This document shows positions 21,581 through 32,200 of a stretch of DNA of 64,000 nt, piece by piece (within the stretch, counting starts at the first letter, position 1; each line of letters opens with the position of its first letter). Made by a program: the position numbers and the translations under genes. The stretch comes from Neopestalotiopsis rosae (lineage: Eukaryota; Ascomycota; Sordariomycetes; Amphisphaeriales; Sporocadaceae), in assembly GCA_023078685.1 (NCBI GenBank), contig JALGAS010000008.1:2232001-2296000 (forward strand), written 5' to 3'. The notes below the pieces were generated by a model that searched no databases, had not been told where the DNA came from, and saw nothing but the letters and a program-made list of their open reading frames with translations.

Positions 21581-23283
21581 TCATTGCTCCGTCGCTTTCG
21601 ACCAAGCACTCTCAAACGAAAACTGCGACGGCTGCTCCGACGACTGCTCTCGATCAATCATGACTACACTCTCAGAGACCTGACTCTGTCGGATACTTTC
21701 CGAAGCTGCAACGGACTCTGCCTTGGAGACATTGACAAATTCATCGTCGGCCGAAATCTCATTCTCCCAATTACTCGAGTAGACCACGGCAGCAAAGGCT
21801 TCTAGGTCCTTGACGCTTTCCATCTCTTGCAGGTACTCGTTGGGCATGCCGTTGCCAATCACGTGCGCTTGTCTGGTCAAGACGGACAAGATCTTGGGCA
21901 GCAGCACAACCTTGGATAGCTGTTCTTCCTCAGCTTCGGGGATGATGGCGCTAGTCGGTTGTTGATCGAATGCGCCTTGGAGGAGCTTCTTGTGCAGCAA
22001 GACTGAGAAGCCTGCGTCGAGCAGCAGAGTCAGAACGTGGTTGAAGGCGGGTGACTCGATGAGATCGGATGTCTCATTGAGCATGCGGCGGAGTGCACTT
22101 GGAGTTGGCGACGATGGCACCGCAGTGTCTGTGCTGGTCTCGGCCGCGGCACTATCGCCCAGGACGCCCGATTCTCGGAGGACAAAAGCCTCCCGGTCCT
22201 GCGGTGGGAGCAACAATGACAACCACTTGGAGCCCTCGGTTGGAGCCTCGACCTTTTTCCGTACCTCGATCGTAAGTTGTGAAAATGTGTCGAAACTCAG
22301 GAGGTCTCTTGGGCTGAGGTGGCCAAAAACGTCGCGTACCGCCTCCTCTACTCGTTTCATGATATCGACCCAACCCCTGTTTAGCAGCCACCAACTAAAG
22401 GTGAGATACTTTCTGTTTATATCAAAATCGTTGCCATAGACTTGCTCTCCGCTGTCGTCGTCATTGTTCTCCAGGCTAATGGTGGATTGCCCTGATCCAG
22501 TGGCAAGGGAGATGACGCTCGAGAGGTAGCTGCGGCGACCGAGGAGGTTGAGCTGGACTCTCGTGAGCATGGTCAACAGGGCGAGCGTGTAGATGAGTGT
22601 GAATGCTCGTGTAATTGCTGTTTCCTAGTAAGCTTGCGCACGTGAACTGATAATAAGCCGGTGCTGCTTGCGAACTTACAACTTATGGTCAAGTCATCCC
22701 ACAACTGTCGCTTGGTCCTCCTAGACTTTTGCGTACTCGCGGGAGCCTGGCCACCTTCCTGCATGCCATCGGTGGTCGATGTTGCCGAGGGCGAGGGTAG
22801 TGCAATCTGGCTTGCATGTACGCCGCTTTCGCTCTGCAAGCTCACTGTACTCTTACCCTCTTCTTCGGTGAGGGTCGTGTCTGCGATACTCGGCGGGGTC
22901 GCTGTAGATTCCGCACTCCTAGCATTCTTAACGCCCTTCATCTGCTGTATCTCCAACGTGATCTTTTCCGTGTTCATGGACTCGAGGACACTGGTCGTGG
23001 CTGTTGGTAATAAGGCCAAGACTGTAAATGTGCAGTCCTCTTGGTTCTGTTCGAAACGCCTGCGGAGACTGTGTTCCTGGTATAAGCCCAATGTCTGGCA
23101 ATGAAATATATCTTAGTACACATACTTCTCCTTGGCTATACGATCACTACTCATGCGCTCTCGCGCATCGTTGAGCTTGGAGAGCAGGTACTGGGTCGCG
23201 AAGTAGCCAGCTCCTATGACGCCGGCACCTATCGCGATAGGCGTCCGATTGCGCTGGAACCATCTGCGCGTAGCGGAAAGCAT
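21581..23283 (-). CDS. PEX3: Peroxin Pex3
   Basis: Three exons, 23126-23283, 22680-23068 and 21581-22617, joined in phases 2 and 1; 527 residues. Pex3 is the peroxisomal membrane receptor that docks Pex19 with its cargo and is needed for peroxisome membrane formation. The N-terminus starts MLSATRRWFQRNRTPIAIGA: a basic targeting segment followed by a Gly/Ala membrane helix (about 14-34). The conserved SKLNDAR and ENLRRRFEQNQEDCTFTVL segments follow. The second junction restores SITRAFTLIYTLALLTMLTR, a strongly conserved block. An acidic Ser/Asp/Glu stretch near the middle is variable. Its start is 780 bp from ATG101 on the opposite strand. Confidence 0.94.
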
Positions 23284-24061
23284 TGTCGCAAGTCCTTGGG
23301 GGGTTCCTCAGTTGGGGATCAGAATTCAAAGTATTCGACAGTTCAAAAACTGTCAAATAAGTAAATGTGGGTGGGAAAAGCTGCTGTTCACCAAGGCTGC
23401 AGCAGCTTTCCTTGGCCGTTGTTCAATGCTGATTCCGACGGATGGCAACATATGTTGTATGTAATAATTCTAGCGTAGCACTGAACGATGAACTACGTGC
23501 TGTACTCCAACTAATTGCCCCGGCCGACGCGTGCCTCGGTCCCTTCTGATACCGTACTCCCGCTGTCCCTGGCAATTGCTAGCTCCAATGTTGCCCACTC
23601 CCGACCGGAAGACATGTGGCGGTGCATCTGGGGAAAAGAGACCCCATCAGCTTTTCACCAGCCACTAGTTCAGCAGCCACACAGTTGACAGTCTTGAGTC
23701 TTGACAGCCCCCGGTCACAGGCGGCTCAGTCAGCCCATTCTCTGTGTCCAGGTGGGTGTGGGATTTCGGGGGAAGTCTGGACTCTAGGGATCGCGGGCCC
23801 CCACTTTTAACGCAGCATGACGCTGGGGCTTTGGCTGGTCAGTTTACTCCCGGGGGTCGTCTCTGGTTTTGCTTGTCTGGGATTGGTCTGATTTCCCTTT
23901 GATGACCAGATTGCCCCTCCAAAACTGTCCAGGTGAGCGGGAAATGGAATGGACCATCGGACATCCAGTCTCCAGCTTCCTTTCTCTTCAACTCAAAGCA
24001 AAAAGCATTACTCCAAGAACGACTTCCTTTTCAAATGGTTTCCCAAAACACGCTCGGAATC
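23284..24061. promoter_or_regulatory. Bidirectional promoter region PEX3/ATG101
   Basis: 778 bases separate the start codons of the divergent PEX3 and ATG101 genes, so both core promoters must lie here. No specific factor site is claimed. The only open frames are short. Confidence 0.5.
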
Positions 24062-24941
24062 ATGGAACAGCAGAACCCTCAGGAGTTCATACTGGACGTC
24101 TTCACGGACCCGGCGTCTGTCCGTGACGTCGTTAGAGGTACGTCCGACCCGTCCTATTTGCCTCAGCCAAAAATGCTCCAGAGAGCCAGCTGCCCCGCAG
24201 TCCCGTTCGCCGGCGTACACACATAGGGAGTGCGAAGCTTCATGCGAATGTCGGCGCCATGTCGGAACGCCCTCCACGACGCAGCGCGATTGTTTTATAT
24301 AGTGATTGTTGCTAACATTTGACTCTTTAGCCATATTACACACCATTTTCTTCCACCGTTTCTTTCCCGCCACCACTCCCCAGTCGCGTGAGGTCCTCGA
24401 CATCACCCTGCCCTTTGTTCAGGATCAAGAGTTGGACACCATGATCGAGAAGCGGACGGCCGAGCTAGACCGCGAGCTGAGTGCTGAGAGGACACATGCG
24501 CCGTACTCCGCGGGCGGAGTATCCGTTGGAGGCGGCGGCCGCGGCAACATATCCGTTCAGTTCTTTGAGAAGAAGCGCAGGAAGACTTGGTACATGCGCG
24601 CAGCGTACGGCGGTGGTGATGAAGAGATCTGCTGGGAGTCTTGGACCGTAAAGGTGACCGTAGCAGAGCCAAAGACGGAAAGTGGTAAGTTACCGGGTCT
24701 GGCGCATAGCCAGGAGATACACTCAGTTTTCATTACTAATAGATTGGGATCAGAACGGGCGAAGGTGCGGAAAGCCATGGAACAGACGCTGCTTACGACA
24801 GTCATGAAGATCATCACAAACGTCAACCAGCACAAAGACCACATCCCGCCAATTCTCACAAGCGAGTCGAATCCGTTCCCATACCAAATCAACGTCAATC
24901 AGAAAGACGCTGGCTGGGCGAAACGTATAGGCATCTACTGA
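24062..24941 (+). CDS. ATG101: Autophagy protein Atg101
   Basis: Three exons, 24062-24137, 24331-24684 and 24754-24941, joined in phase 1; 205 residues. Atg101 is a HORMA-domain protein that pairs with Atg13 in the Atg1 initiation complex of filamentous fungi, fission yeast and animals, and is absent from budding yeast. The start chosen gives MEQQNPQEFILDVFTDPASV, the family N-terminus; an upstream in-frame ATG at 24035 would add nine residues. The second exon opens with ILHTIFFHRFFP and contains DITLPFV and the variable Gly-rich loop. The last exon ends NPFPYQINV, then DAGWAKRIGIY, a conserved C-terminus. The 193-nt first intron is unusually long for this window. Confidence 0.93.
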
Positions 24942-25018
24942 GGCATGACTGCAGCACTTGGAATTCGAGCATCATATTGCGAGGGGAAGGTTATTTGGTA
25001 ATGGTCGGCGTAATGGCG

Positions 25019-25035
25019 TTTTTTTTTTTTTTTTT
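25019..25035. repeat. Poly(T) run
   Basis: 17 consecutive T just downstream of the ATG101 stop codon. Confidence 0.8.
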
Positions 25036-25974
25036 GGAGGTCGAAAGCTAGACTCGGGTCTCCACGGATTCTGCATATATTTTTCGACCGAGGTCGGATG
25101 AAATAATCGATACCCCTTTTTCTTGTTGACAAGCTCTTACAGACGCTATTTTCCCTTTCACTGGAACCCTGCGATCCTTGGACTACGAGATGACTTACTT
25201 GAAAACGCAGTGTCTACTATCTGGTCTGGCATCATCACTAAGGGAGTTCATAGCAGCCACTGGAGACATCACCTCAGCCGTCACAAATGGGAATTCCAGG
25301 ACAAGAAAACCGGCGCATCATGATGACTCACTGATTTGACATTACTATATCGGCTGGCCAGATGAACAGTGTTTTGGGGTATAACTCGTAACTCCTATAT
25401 CAAGCCATATAGCTAGAAAGAGCTCTGAGTGGTTTCAGATGAGACGGCCATCACGTCTGTCTCATCTGGCCTGCTTGTATGGTAAAGGAAATAGTGTGCT
25501 CGTAGATATTGAATCTAAGAGCATTGCCCTAGACTGGCGGCTTTTAACACGATGTCTTCCTACCTGGCAAGCGATCATGTGTATGTTCAAACGTAGTCCT
25601 TTCAAACGCGATTATGTACGAAACATGTAATTCTAGCAATATTCATCAGCAGATAGACACAGCTTGCTAAATTGCTTCATGGCAAGCTCGGCTCTTTCGA
25701 AGATGATTAACGGCATGACCTTGCGATGCCTGTACTAGTACATCGCTCAGCCTCATGGAAGCAATTTGGTTGTGCGTTCAACCTTCACGTGGGCCTGCGA
25801 GACTAAGATATGTGCCATCTGGTATCTCTGGTTGTTCACGATATAGCTACCTTGGTGATAGGTAGGCGGAATCCCCTGCTCCGGGGTTTCGGCCCCGTTA
25901 CGGTAGCCCTATTACTGGTTGTGGATATCCCGACGTAATGTGGACGGCTTTATGCGCCGATGACCATCATCGGG

Positions 25975-26058
25975 TTCACTGCAAATTGAAACGTCGCAAA
26001 GGTGTTGGACAAGACAAGAAGCAATTATTACATCCTGGCTTGTGGCAACATTCAGCCC
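25975..26058. repeat. Diverged direct repeat, copy A
   Basis: Begins TTCACTGCAAATT and ends TTCAGCCC. It aligns end to end with copy B (26113-26200) at roughly two thirds identity by eye, sharing both ends and the TCGCAAAGG core. Confidence 0.65.
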
Positions 26059-26059
26059 A

Positions 26060-26110
26060 CTAAAAAAGACATTGCAGGGGTGTAAAAACTGACTGCAATG
26101 TCTTTTTTAG
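26060..26110. repeat. Perfect 18-bp inverted repeat (hairpin) with 15-nt loop
   Basis: CTAAAAAAGACATTGCAG at 26060-26077 is exactly complementary in reverse to CTGCAATGTCTTTTTTAG at 26093-26110. The structure sits precisely between direct repeats A and B. Confidence 0.9.
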
Positions 26111-26112
26111 TT

Positions 26113-26200
26113 TTCACTGCAAATTTAACACTCGCAAAGGATTTAGACATGGCGGTCGATAATTACTGCAGCCTATCTTGCCGATGTCACAGTTCAGCCC
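26113..26200. repeat. Diverged direct repeat, copy B
   Basis: Partner of copy A at 25975-26058, starting TTCACTGCAAATT and ending TTCAGCCC. Confidence 0.65.
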
Positions 26201-27157
26201 GACTTATGCGCGAGCCACCTGCGACTACGTAGTCTTGTCACTCAGCCATGGTCTTATTGTTCCATAGCAAATCTAGATCCAATAAACAATTTGTTGATGA
26301 GGCTCAACTGATGCTAGCTGACAACAAGGGTGTGATCAGGCTTTATATTAATTACCTGCCTCATCTACAGGATCGCGGCTTACTATGGCCATAGGTGATC
26401 AAAAAGTATAATTTATTGATCAGCTAAGTAAAGATATGCATCAGCTCGTGACATCATATAGGCCGGGCCTTATATCACCCTATCGTAGATATGAAACGTA
26501 TACTTCGAGCATATTATGGCTTGGTCAAGTACTCAAAGCTGCAATAAGAATGTTATGTGAAGATCTTAGTAGACAGGCGTTATGGGAGGAGTGTTTCCAT
26601 GGATTACTCGTCAGGGTTTCGACGTTGGCGGAAGATGATTATTAATATTTCGGTAGAGTGAATATGCCCATGATTCATGGGACCTCGCCCTCCCCAACGC
26701 ATTCATTTCAAAGTCCACATCACTATTGATATTGCGGAATTGGAGAGGCAGATCATATGCGGGGAGACAGTCCGATGGAAGATGTGCTGAAAATTGTCAA
26801 CGAGGAGTCCTTCTCTGAATTGTGGAAGACTTCCGGATTATAAGCTGTGTATCGCGACATTAATAATGGAATAGATACTGCTACTACATGGCACGCATGG
26901 ATATTAAATACATTTCCAAAATAAAACTACCCGTCACATCTCTATAGAAACACAAGTTCGAATAAAGCCACGAATAACAAATCAAGGCACACAACATATT
27001 CATTTAATTATCTTTGAAGTTACGCTCCCACTCTAGCCGTCTTGAAGACGTTACCAGGTGACGCCACGAGGAGGCAGTGAGATCCGGTTTCGTCACCCTC
27101 ACTATAATCACATGAGCAAATACAAGAAAATTGATACATACCACAAGGAGAAAGGTC

Positions 27158-27182
27158 ATGGACATCGAAACCCCTCGACGAC
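27158..27182. repeat. Left terminal inverted repeat
   Basis: Matches the reverse complement of 27774-27798 at 24 of 25 positions. It ends inward with CTCGACGAC, the reverse of the internal nonamer. Confidence 0.85.
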
Positions 27183-27326
27183 ATGGAGAAGTTGGTTGAA
27201 ATCATCGGTTCGGTCGGGAAGAATTGTCGTCGAGAAGTAGAAGTGTCGTCGAGAAGTAGAAGTGTCGTCGAGAAGAAGAAATGTCGTCGAGAAAAAAAAA
27301 GTGTCGTCGGGATTGTCGTCGAAAGA

Positions 27327-27396
27327 GTTATCGTCGAGTCGGTTTGTCGTTAAGGAAAAAGAAAACAAGTGTCGCCGAGAAGAAAATAGTCGTCGA
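27327..27396. repeat. Internal 70-bp direct repeat, copy 1
   Basis: Starts GTTATCGTCGAGTCGGTTTG and is repeated at 27558-27628 with only a few differences, so a longer block within the nonamer element was duplicated recently. Confidence 0.8.
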
Positions 27397-27557
27397 GGTT
27401 GTCGTTAAGAAAAATGTCGTCGAGTAAAGATTGTCGTCGAGGGATATCGGATATCGGATAAGAAAAGTCGTCGAGAAAAGTGTCGTCGAGGCCGTCGTCG
27501 TAAGAGTTGTTATTAATAAATATCGAATAGAAGATGTCGTTGAGTAAAGTCGTCGAG

Positions 27558-27628
27558 GTTATCGTCGAGTCGGTTTGTCGTCAAGGAAAAAGAAAACAGG
27601 CGTTGTCGAGAAGAAAATAGTCATCGAG
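27558..27628. repeat. Internal 70-bp direct repeat, copy 2
   Basis: Second copy of 27327-27396, 231 bp downstream. Confidence 0.8.
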
Positions 27629-27773
27629 TGAAGTCGTCGGGAGTGTCGTCGAGAGTATCGTCGAGAAGTTGTCGTCGAGAAAGAAAAAAAGAAAGTGTCG
27701 TCGAGGAGTGTCGTCGAGCAAAGATTGTCGTCGAGGTTGTCGTCGAGAGTGTCGTCAAGAGAAGAAAAAAATC

Positions 27774-27798
27774 GTCGTCGAGGGGCTTCGATGTCCAT
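27774..27798. repeat. Right terminal inverted repeat
   Basis: Partner of 27158-27182, one mismatch. It begins inward with GTCGTCGAG. Confidence 0.85.
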
Positions 27799-28012
27799 TG
27801 CAATGTCGGAAGATAGATACAGATGTGTGGGTCCACGGCACCGCGACTGATACCGGGGCACCTGGCAAGGGAGCAAGAGTTAGGAGTGCTGGAGAGTGAT
27901 GATGACATGAGGAGATAGAATAGATGAGACATTGGATGAATCAAAGAAGGATGGAATAGAAGTAGGGTGTGTTAGTGAAAGGTTAGGATGGATGAAGGGA
28001 GTGGATAGAAAG

Positions 28013-28037
28013 TGGATGATGATGAATGATGATGATG
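28013..28037. repeat. GAT microsatellite
   Basis: Interrupted (GAT)n tract within purine-rich sequence. Confidence 0.7.
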
Positions 28038-29256
28038 GACCATGGTGTTGATGAAGAGTGGTGGTGGTACTAGATGAAGATGACTTACCATGAACTAGAC
28101 AACCAGCAAGCTAGTAGTCCAAATAGAAAAAGAAAGAATGCATGAAGCTGAATGAATGAAAGCTCGATACTTGAAAGGTGTTTGTGTTGAATGGGAAGTG
28201 GTGGTGAAGGAGGCTCAGAAGGGCAGGCATTTATGGGTATCCAAAGTGGGTCCAGCCGGTTGCGCAGAGGTGGTGAAGGATTCTGCCCGCGCGCCTGTCG
28301 AGGCTGGTGGAGGGGGACAAGCAGCGCCGGCACTTGTCTGTATGGCTTCAGCCTGGGCCTGGCAGCTGGCTGGGCGCGCGGGCGGGCGAGTGGACACATT
28401 TCAGGCTGGAGTGCAAACGGCGGCCACCAAGAGGGTCTGCGACTGGTTACGACATTGGACTAATCGCGTCAGCCAGTTTCGAGACTGGATAGGCACGTCT
28501 CTACCACGACTGCTAAGAAATTCTATGGCACTGCTTGAGTGACTTGATGATGCCTTTGATGAGCTATCCAGATATCTTGACATATCGATGTATTTGATCA
28601 CGGCATTGCTTCTCAGCGGTCATCTTGATCTGGTATGAAGTAGAGTCCCAATGTCCTTGACGCTTCATTACGCTCGATCTCGTTTGTGTGACTTCGCATC
28701 GCCCGTCTACTGTGGAAGAAACTTAATGATCCAGTGTTGCCCAGCTGTCTTTCCTATCTGCCTACCTCGAGATGAACTGTTACAAAGATCAAAGTCACGA
28801 TGTATAATCCCGATCTTGACCGTAACGCAACGTGATCATGTATACACACTCTTCCCAAGGACGTATATGTGTAAAGATCACATATTAACCCATCAAAGTA
28901 TTATTAGCATATCCAATGACTGCTCTCTCAGGGTCAAGAGTGCCTCTTGGGGCTGTTTGTTATGACTTCAGTCGATTCTTATATGCCCTCACGACTATTC
29001 ATTTGCAGACACTCGGTAATAAACCCATCTTAAGGAACAAGATGTGGCTCTGAATCTTCAATCAAGTGGTCGTCCATGCACAGCTCAGTGATTTCGAAAA
29101 TAATTGCCACGAAATAATTGTATTCACACCTGATCAGTTTATACATTTACAATGATGCCTATAGAGCATATACCAAGCGCCTTTTTGGAGTTTTTCCCTT
29201 GTTGTACAGATTCGGACAGATCCACGCAGTCTTCTACCATATTAAACACAATCGCT

Positions 29257-32200
29257 TTAGTCATCATGACGGCCAAAAACCTCCTGGTATGAGGAGGGCT
29301 TTTCCTGGCCCACGACATGAATTGGCCGCTTTTTGGCCTCTTCCTCTTCTTGCATACGGAAGTCTCGGCCTCGCTGTGTGTATTTCGGCAGGGCTCCTTC
29401 AAACATCTCTTTCCATGCGGCGTCCCTGCCAGTGAACTTGTACGCCGTTCTTCGTCGCTTCTGGCATGATTGAAACAGCCGGTGAGCTCGAGCGGTTGGA
29501 AGCTCTTCTATATTGTATTCGACTTCCCATTCATCGTCTTTTGTGAGTTTCTCTGGCCTCGTGACGTATTTGCCGTCGATCTTGTTTCGAACCGTCAACA
29601 CCATGCCAAGAATAGGTTCCTGGTTTTCAGCTTCGGCCTTCGAATCTACCTCTCCGGCAACAGATTCTGTCGGGGCCTCATCTGCTGTAGTCTCGGCCGC
29701 CGTCTTGTCAGCCGAGTCCAGTGCCTCGTCCGTGGCACCTTGTACTGCGTCGATGCCTGCTGTTTGATCGTCGTCGCGCGATTCGCTTATGATCTTACTG
29801 AGGACTCGTTCAAATTCCTTGAGCTTGGAAGAGACGGTGGCATCTGGCTGCTCCTCCGAGGTGCCCTTTTCGTCAATCTTGCGGGTCATACGTACAATGA
29901 GGCTGCTGAGTGTCGACATGTTTGGGCTCGTTGACTCGCCGTCAGAATCCTTAGTCTCTGCATCCTTGGTCTCGGACTCGCCTAGAATCTCTTCGGCCGG
30001 CGATTCTTGCGGCGCCACTTCTTCAGGTGTCAGTTCAGGCTTAGCCTCTGTCTGCTCAGACTCAGCAGCCACTGTTCCAGTGTTTTCCGATTCAACAGTC
30101 TCAGCCTCAGTTGTGATCGGTGCAGCAGTTTCCACCTCGGTCGCCTCTGGTTCAGAGGTTGCCTGGGCTTCGTCGTCCGCGAGATTTGTGCTTTCAGCAG
30201 TGGCCTGTTGAGAACCACCAGTGACAGCACTTAGTAAAGCATCAACATATCCACGAGCCTCCTCTGGACTTTGAACTTCGAGCAGTCCACTCTCTTCCAG
30301 TGCCTCCTCGATGGCCTGTCGAACAGCTCCGATGCCAAGTTCGTCATCTTCCATGGCGTCTTCCACCATCAGTTGAATCTCGTCCCAGGACACGACGTCA
30401 TCACCCTCATCTTCCTCTTCACCTTCCTCAAGTTCGGTCTCTCTTTGCTCCTCCACTGCCTCTGCCTCATTAGTCAGCTCTTCGACCTCTGCCTCGTCTG
30501 CCCTTCCTTCAATTTCCGCTTCCTCAGATGCTTCTGGCACAGTTGAATCAGTGATTCCACGCAACTCGTTTTCGACCATTTCCACAGAAGCCTTGTTTTT
30601 GTTTTGTACCATCTCGATCTCTTCAGGTGTAACGGGCTTGACGAAAGCATACATGAAAGGAGTGTTGGAAGGCCGCGTCTCGACGAATAAACGTAGAGAC
30701 TGTTCCGGGAACTTTTCCGTGGCACGATCGAGCAGTTGATTGAGCAGCGTAAGACTGAGCTTGAATTCCTTATCTCCAAGGGCAGTGTCAGTGGTACCAT
30801 GTAGCGACAGGTCCATCTCACTGAGCGGAATGTATTGGAAGCCAAAAATGCGCTGAGTATTGTGGAAAGCAACAAATATGCCGTCCATTCTACCCATGCG
30901 CACTTGAAGAGAGTACTTGAGGAAAGCGGCGCGAATCATGTCGTGATACTCGCGCTCATAAGACTCCCAGTTGCCATGGCGGTGTCGAAGTTCATACCCA
31001 AGGCCCTTTTCGTAGCCTCGAACATCCATACGAATTGAGATGACAGCTCTAGTCTTGAGGTCGAACATGCCAGTACCTGGGACCCTAGGATCGTACGCAT
31101 CTAGTTGAGATCGCATCATGAAGTCGCCCAATCCCGTGTAGTGGTATGCTTCATCGGCATTGCGCTCCTCCTCGGAAATTTGATGCGAGTTCACCCGACG
31201 ATACTTTTCATACTCCTCTTTTGGCAACGTCAGCAGCTTTTCCATGGACTTGCCGAGCATGCTTAGGATATTGGCCGAGTCAAATTCCTTGTCGGCATCA
31301 ATCGCGTAAACACCATCTTTGTAATGCAAGAAGGTGGCCGCTGGACTTCTCAACGAAGCGGTAAAGTTTTTGCTTGGCACCTCGAACTCTTGCGACATCA
31401 TTCCAGAGTTGATTTCTCGCCAGCTGGAAAGTAGATAGTGGAAATGGGAAAGGACAGCTGTCATACTCGAGGTCGATCCGGTATACTTCTTGCCATGCTC
31501 TCGCGCAACGCCAATTAGATTCTCATCCTTTGACGATGTAATATACTGCTGCAGAGCATCAAAATCGAATTCCTCGGTAGGCATGATATTTGCCAGATAT
31601 GGGTCAAAATTAAAGACCTTGGACCGAGGATCTTGAAGATGGTATACGCCAGGGTTGAACAGAGCTCTGTCTAGGCCATACGAAAGAGAAGCGACAGGAG
31701 GTTGTGGCTTATCAATGGGAACTAAGTCAACTTCGTCGGCATTGATTTTCGATATATTGAGTGCTTGTCCATCCAAATCCGATGGAACATTCCTGATGAG
31801 CAGTTTAGACTTGACTTTTCTGACACCCGGTTTCTCGCTGGAAGCATTTCGTGCATCTTTGCTGGGTTTGGATTTGAGTTCCCTTTCGGCGTCAGGGTGC
31901 TTTCGTCTCTTTTTTTCAAGACCTTTTTGGAGCGCTCCGATCTGTACGCCGTTTTTTAAGAGCGCAGCATCCAACTCGGAGTCTTCATTCTTTTGAGCGT
32001 CTTGCTTCTCCTTTGCGCTCGTCTTGGGACGCCTGGGTTTTCGCCCGCTTGACTTGGACCCTCGACCAGGCGCAGTGGCAGCCGCTTCAGGTGTCGCCTC
32101 GCTTCCCAGCTTCTCAGCCGGACTAGCAGTTGCTTCAGCCAGAGTCTCTTGTGGTTCCTGATCCGACTGAGTCTTGGCTTCCTTCTGTGACCCCTTCTTT

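Larger units (their letters stand above)
27158..27798. repeat. TIR-bounded element made of GTCGTCGAG nonamers
   Basis: A 641-bp block. Its ends, 27158-27182 and 27774-27798, are 25-bp inverted repeats with a single mismatch. Between them the nonamer GTCGTCGAG occurs 17 times exactly, all in plus orientation, with about 15 further one- or two-mismatch forms (such as GTCGTTAAG, ATCGTCGAG, GTCGTCAAG). They are separated by variable A/G-rich spacers of 2-25 nt. The left inverted repeat carries the only reverse copy (CTCGACGAC). The irregular spacing differs from a normal minisatellite. Stop codons interrupt all frames, so it is not a coding repeat. No clear target-site duplication is visible. It could be a non-autonomous inverted-repeat transposon, a foldback element, or a cluster of binding sites. 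Confidence 0.8.
24942..29256. other. Gene-poor repeat island
   Basis: About 4.3 kb without a supported gene. In order it holds: a 17-T run (25019-25035); AT-rich unique sequence; two diverged direct repeats around a perfect hairpin (25975-26200); a short open frame at 26436-26645 with no recognised family; the GTCGTCGAG element (27158-27798); a purine-rich stretch with a GAT microsatellite (27890-28040); a GC-richer block at 28190-28450 with overlapping frames on both strands but no domain; and the 3' flank of PET127. Confidence 0.5.

Noticed and set aside
25870..25920. GC-rich palindromic stretch that looks like a tRNA or terminator stem
   Set aside because: CCCC...GGGG pairing is present, but there is no cloverleaf, A box or B box. 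I did not see a tRNA anywhere in the window by eye; a tRNAscan-type search would settle this.
27158..27798. CRISPR-like appearance of repeats and spacers
   Set aside because: The units are 9 bp with spacers of 2-25 nt of low-complexity A/G sequence, and the host is a eukaryote. This is not a CRISPR array.
27559..27876. Minus-strand frame of 105 codons through the nonamer array
   Set aside because: It only translates the repeat in shifting frames (LDD, STT, SRR). No start context or non-repeat domain supports a protein.
28156..28542. 128-codon plus-strand frame in the repeat island
   Set aside because: The local GC-rich stretch opens several overlapping frames on both strands; none has a recognisable domain.
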